Shown piece after piece: positions 30,940-32,971 of a DNA stretch of 32,971 bases. Location of the stretch: positions 1 through 32,971 of the forward strand of contig CAMATY010000009.1 in the NCBI GenBank assembly GCA_945861325.1, written 5' to 3'. A model generated the notes under the pieces. It did no database searches, was not told the DNA's origin, and was given only the letters and a program-made list of their open reading frames with translations. A program made the position numbers and the translations under genes. Origin of the DNA: Ferrithrix thermotolerans DSM 19514 (GTDB lineage: Bacteria; Actinomycetota; Acidimicrobiia; Acidimicrobiales; Ilumatobacteraceae). How positions within the stretch are numbered: the first letter of the stretch is position 1; each line of letters opens with the position of its first letter.

Positions 30940-32450
30940 ACGATGAAGTAGCAACATTTGTTGGACCAGCAATTGAATGGTTCTCAGTTTCGCCAATAGT
31001 TGTTCTGCTCGGTGGGGCACTGCTGTTATTGCTCGTCGGTTCATTAACACCACAATGGCGACGTGGCGGTTATGGATTAGCCAGCGCAGTAATTGCACTG
31101 ACCGCGATCGTGCTGTTGGTTTTCTTGTGGCGTGATATTTCTAGTTCTGGTCCGAAACTTCTTGTTGGTGGCGCACTCGCACTTGATCATTTCGCCGTGC
31201 TTGCTTCAATTGCAATTTGTTCGGCAGTGGTTTTAGTCAGTCTCGTGACAAGTGACTACCTCGCCAGCGAGAATGCTGACTCGCCAGAGATATACGCACT
31301 TTATTTGACGGCAGCCATTGGCGGCATTGTGATGGCGGCGTCCAATGATTTGGTTGTTTTATTCCTTGGATTAGAAACTCTCAGCCTTTCGCTGTACTTA
31401 CTGGCCGCGAGCAATCGAAAGCGCACTCAGAGTCAAGAGGCAGGATTGAAATATTTTATCCTTGGTGGTTTTGCCTCGGCATTCTTTTTATATGGGGTCG
31501 CTCTCACCTACGGAACGACGGGGTCAACTCGTTTGGTTGATATAAATCTTGCTTTGAATTCTTATATAACTGTTCCGCGCAACGACACACTGTTACTTGT
31601 TGGTGTCGGTCTGATGCTCATCGGATTTGGTTTCAAAGTTTCACTTGTGCCGTTTCAAGCATGGACCCCCGATGTTTATCAAGGTTCGCCAACACCAGTT
31701 ACAGCATTCATGGCCTCCGTCGGAAAAGTCGCCGCACTAGTCGCTCTTGTCCGCGTATTTGTTACTGCATTTCCATCACGAGCCGACGATTGGGGACCAG
31801 TCGTGCTTGTGTTGTCTGCACTGACACTTATTGTTGGATCAGTAGTGGCGATTATCCAAGTAGATGTCAAGCGAATGCTCGCGTATTCGTCTATCAGTCA
31901 TGCTGGTTTTATCCTTGTAGGTCTAGAAGTTTCTTCGCATCGATCATCGCCCGATGTCGGAGATGGGCTGATCGCGATCGGGGTTTATGTTGCGTTATAC
32001 GCTGCGCTAGTCGTCGGCACATTTAGTGTCGTTACTGTTGTTGCTCAAAACACAAATGATGGAGCGACTTCTCTTGATGCGTTCAAAGGTCTCGGAAAAC
32101 GCAAACCGCTACTTGCTCTCGCGATGACGGTGCTGTTATTAGCCCAAGCGGGTGTGCCCTTGACGAGCGGCTTTGTTGCCAAGTTCGGCATAATTCAAGC
32201 AGCGGTTGCAATCGGTAGCTACGGATTAGCCGTGATTGCGATGGTTTGTGCAGTGATCGCGGCGTTTGTTTATTTGCGAATCATGGTCAGCATGTGGTCG
32301 AGCGAGGCAATGACAACCGAGCCGTTCAAGGTGTCGTTCTTTTCTGCAATTTCAATCGCCATCGCGGTTGTGGTTACTTTGGTGATTGGCGTCTTGCCAA
32401 GTTTGTTGCTTGACTTAACTTCAAATCTCCCTCAGCTCGCTTCAAAATAA
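30936..32450 (+). CDS. nuoN: NADH-quinone oxidoreductase subunit N
   Basis: A 504-residue antiporter-like subunit, the last gene of the run. Signatures are FLGLETLSLSLYLLAA, FKVSLVPFQAWTPDVYQGSPTPVTAFMA, and KRMLAYSSISHAGFI. The start is GTG 30936, overlapping the nuoM stop. A perfect AT-rich inverted repeat begins inside the last codons and probably ends transcription. Confidence 0.96.
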   Translation: MNDEVATFVGPAIEWFSVSPIVVLLGGALLLLLVGSLTPQWRRGGYGLASAVIALTAIVLLVFLWRDISSSGPKLLVGGALALDHFAVLASIAICSAVVLVSLVTSDYLASENADSPEIYALYLTAAIGGIVMAASNDLVVLFLGLETLSLSLYLLAASNRKRTQSQEAGLKYFILGGFASAFFLYGVALTYGTTGSTRLVDINLALNSYITVPRNDTLLLVGVGLMLIGFGFKVSLVPFQAWTPDVYQGSPTPVTAFMASVGKVAALVALVRVFVTAFPSRADDWGPVVLVLSALTLIVGSVVAIIQVDVKRMLAYSSISHAGFILVGLEVSSHRSSPDVGDGLIAIGVYVALYAALVVGTFSVVTVVAQNTNDGATSLDAFKGLGKRKPLLALAMTVLLLAQAGVPLTSGFVAKFGIIQAAVAIGSYGLAVIAMVCAVIAAFVYLRIMVSMWSSEAMTTEPFKVSFFSAISIAIAVVVTLVIGVLPSLLLDLTSNLPQLASK

Positions 32451-32469
32451 TTTAATAGCAAATTATTTT
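32444..32469. terminator. Probable bidirectional terminator between nuoN and the amidotransferase gene
   Basis: Arms AAAATAATTT (32444-32453) and AAATTATTTT (32460-32469) pair perfectly over 10 bp around AATAGC. The stem is all A-T, so weak, but each arm ends in a short T run in its own reading direction. It lies between two converging genes and includes the nuoN stop. Confidence 0.6.
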
Positions 32470-32480
32470 GTTACAGGCGA

Positions 32481-32971
32481 CTAGTTCTTAGCAGCCTTCA
32501 CAAAAGCCACAAATAAGTTTTGCTGCTCGGGTTCGATCGCAGCGTCGTCTTCTGGATGCCATTGCACGCCAACAATCCATTTTGCAGATTTATGTTCAAC
32601 AGCCTCGACCGTACCATCGAGGGCTCGACCTGTAACTGCCAAATCATCGGCAATTTTATTGAGTGCCTGATGGTGAAATGAATGCGATCTGTTAGGCGAA
32701 GTTGTGCTCATAGCTATAGCAACTCGGCTGTTAGCGGTTAGCAAAATTTCGTGATAAGTATTCCAATGTGCTTCGCCATCTGCAAGCACCTCGCCCAGAT
32801 CTTGATACAAGGTTCCGCCTAGAGCGACATTAAGAATCTGCATGCCACGGCAAATCGCAAGTACTGGCTTGTTTTGCTGAATTGCCGCATTAACTATTGC
32901 AATTTCAAGTTCGTCATGCTGTTTGACGATGCCGTAAATTTTATTGCTTTGTTGTTTCTCACCGTAAAGTT
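32481..32971 (-). CDS. Class-I glutamine amidotransferase-like hydrolase (PuuD/peptidase C26), 3' part
   Basis: The frame stays open to the right window edge, so the start lies outside; about 163 codons are visible. The nucleophile elbow is LAICRGMQILNVALGG (Cys in CRG), and the catalytic His-Glu are in GVQWHPED. This combination with GGTLYQDL and NRSHSFHHQAL is typical of gamma-glutamyl-GABA hydrolases (PuuD) and related glutamine-hydrolysing enzymes. PuuD frees GABA from gamma-glutamyl-GABA in putrescine degradation; the true substrate here is unknown because no polyamine genes are in view. An in-frame ATG at 32843 is internal, as it follows the catalytic cysteine. Confidence 0.88.
   Translation of the reverse strand, partial: LYGEKQQSNKIYGIVKQHDELEIAIVNAAIQQNKPVLAICRGMQILNVALGGTLYQDLGEVLADGEAHWNTYHEILLTANSRVAIAMSTTSPNRSHSFHHQALNKIADDLAVTGRALDGTVEAVEHKSAKWIVGVQWHPEDDAAIEPEQQNLFVAFVKAAKN

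Overview
The window (32,971 bases) reads as a chromosomal segment of an actinobacterium with an aerobic, menaquinone-based respiratory chain. Supporting signs are an MshA-type mycothiol glycosyltransferase followed by a YbjN-like gene, a Rex repressor, an RsiG-like c-di-GMP protein, a MenJ-type geranylgeranyl reductase and a 14-gene nuo operon. The sequence is clearly AT-richer than most Actinobacteria. My best guess, by inference, is a planktonic low-GC member of the Acidimicrobiia; I could not test this. Genes are tightly packed: many starts overlap the previous stop (ATGA or GTGA), several are GTG, and no gene-free stretch exceeds 300 bases. I saw no tRNA, rRNA, CRISPR array, insertion sequence or phage gene.

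Left part (1-9899), small biosynthetic and regulatory units: the 3' part of glutamine-dependent nadE; convergent to it, an MFS transporter and a histidine phosphatase, with a 14-bp tandem repeat where the two units meet; divergent from these, a MoaD/ThiS-like sulfur carrier ending in GGCL overlapping an RsiG-like gene; mshA-ybjN; proC; a candidate structured RNA leader directly in front of a SAM hydrolase (DUF62) gene, followed by a 27-residue membrane peptide gene; a convergent multi-pass membrane protein; rex with a probable autoregulatory operator; a putative lipoprotein gene and a coupled 33-codon ORF.

Right part (9896-32450), respiration: on the minus strand a geranylgeranyl reductase (probably acting on menaquinone) and a membrane-anchored monoheme cytochrome c. 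Divergent from these is one tightly packed run of 21 genes. It starts with a menaquinol:cytochrome c reductase module: an unknown membrane protein, a 2[4Fe-4S] ferredoxin, cytochrome b split into a b6-like N part and a subunit-IV-like C part, a Rieske protein, a diheme cytochrome c and another unknown membrane protein. It continues without a real gap into nuoABCDEFGHIJKLMN (NADH:menaquinone oxidoreductase). A perfect AT-rich inverted repeat ends the run, and a convergent class-I glutamine amidotransferase gene leaves the window on the right.

The genes fit together: NadE makes NAD, complex I oxidises NADH into the menaquinone pool, MenJ tailors menaquinone, the bc module passes electrons to c-type cytochromes, and Rex senses the NADH/NAD ratio. 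The most unusual signals are the structured RNA before the SAM hydrolase, an exact RsiG c-di-GMP signature, the GGCL tail of the sulfur carrier, and an IPEHLLKRAQ N-terminal motif shared by two divergently encoded bc-module proteins.
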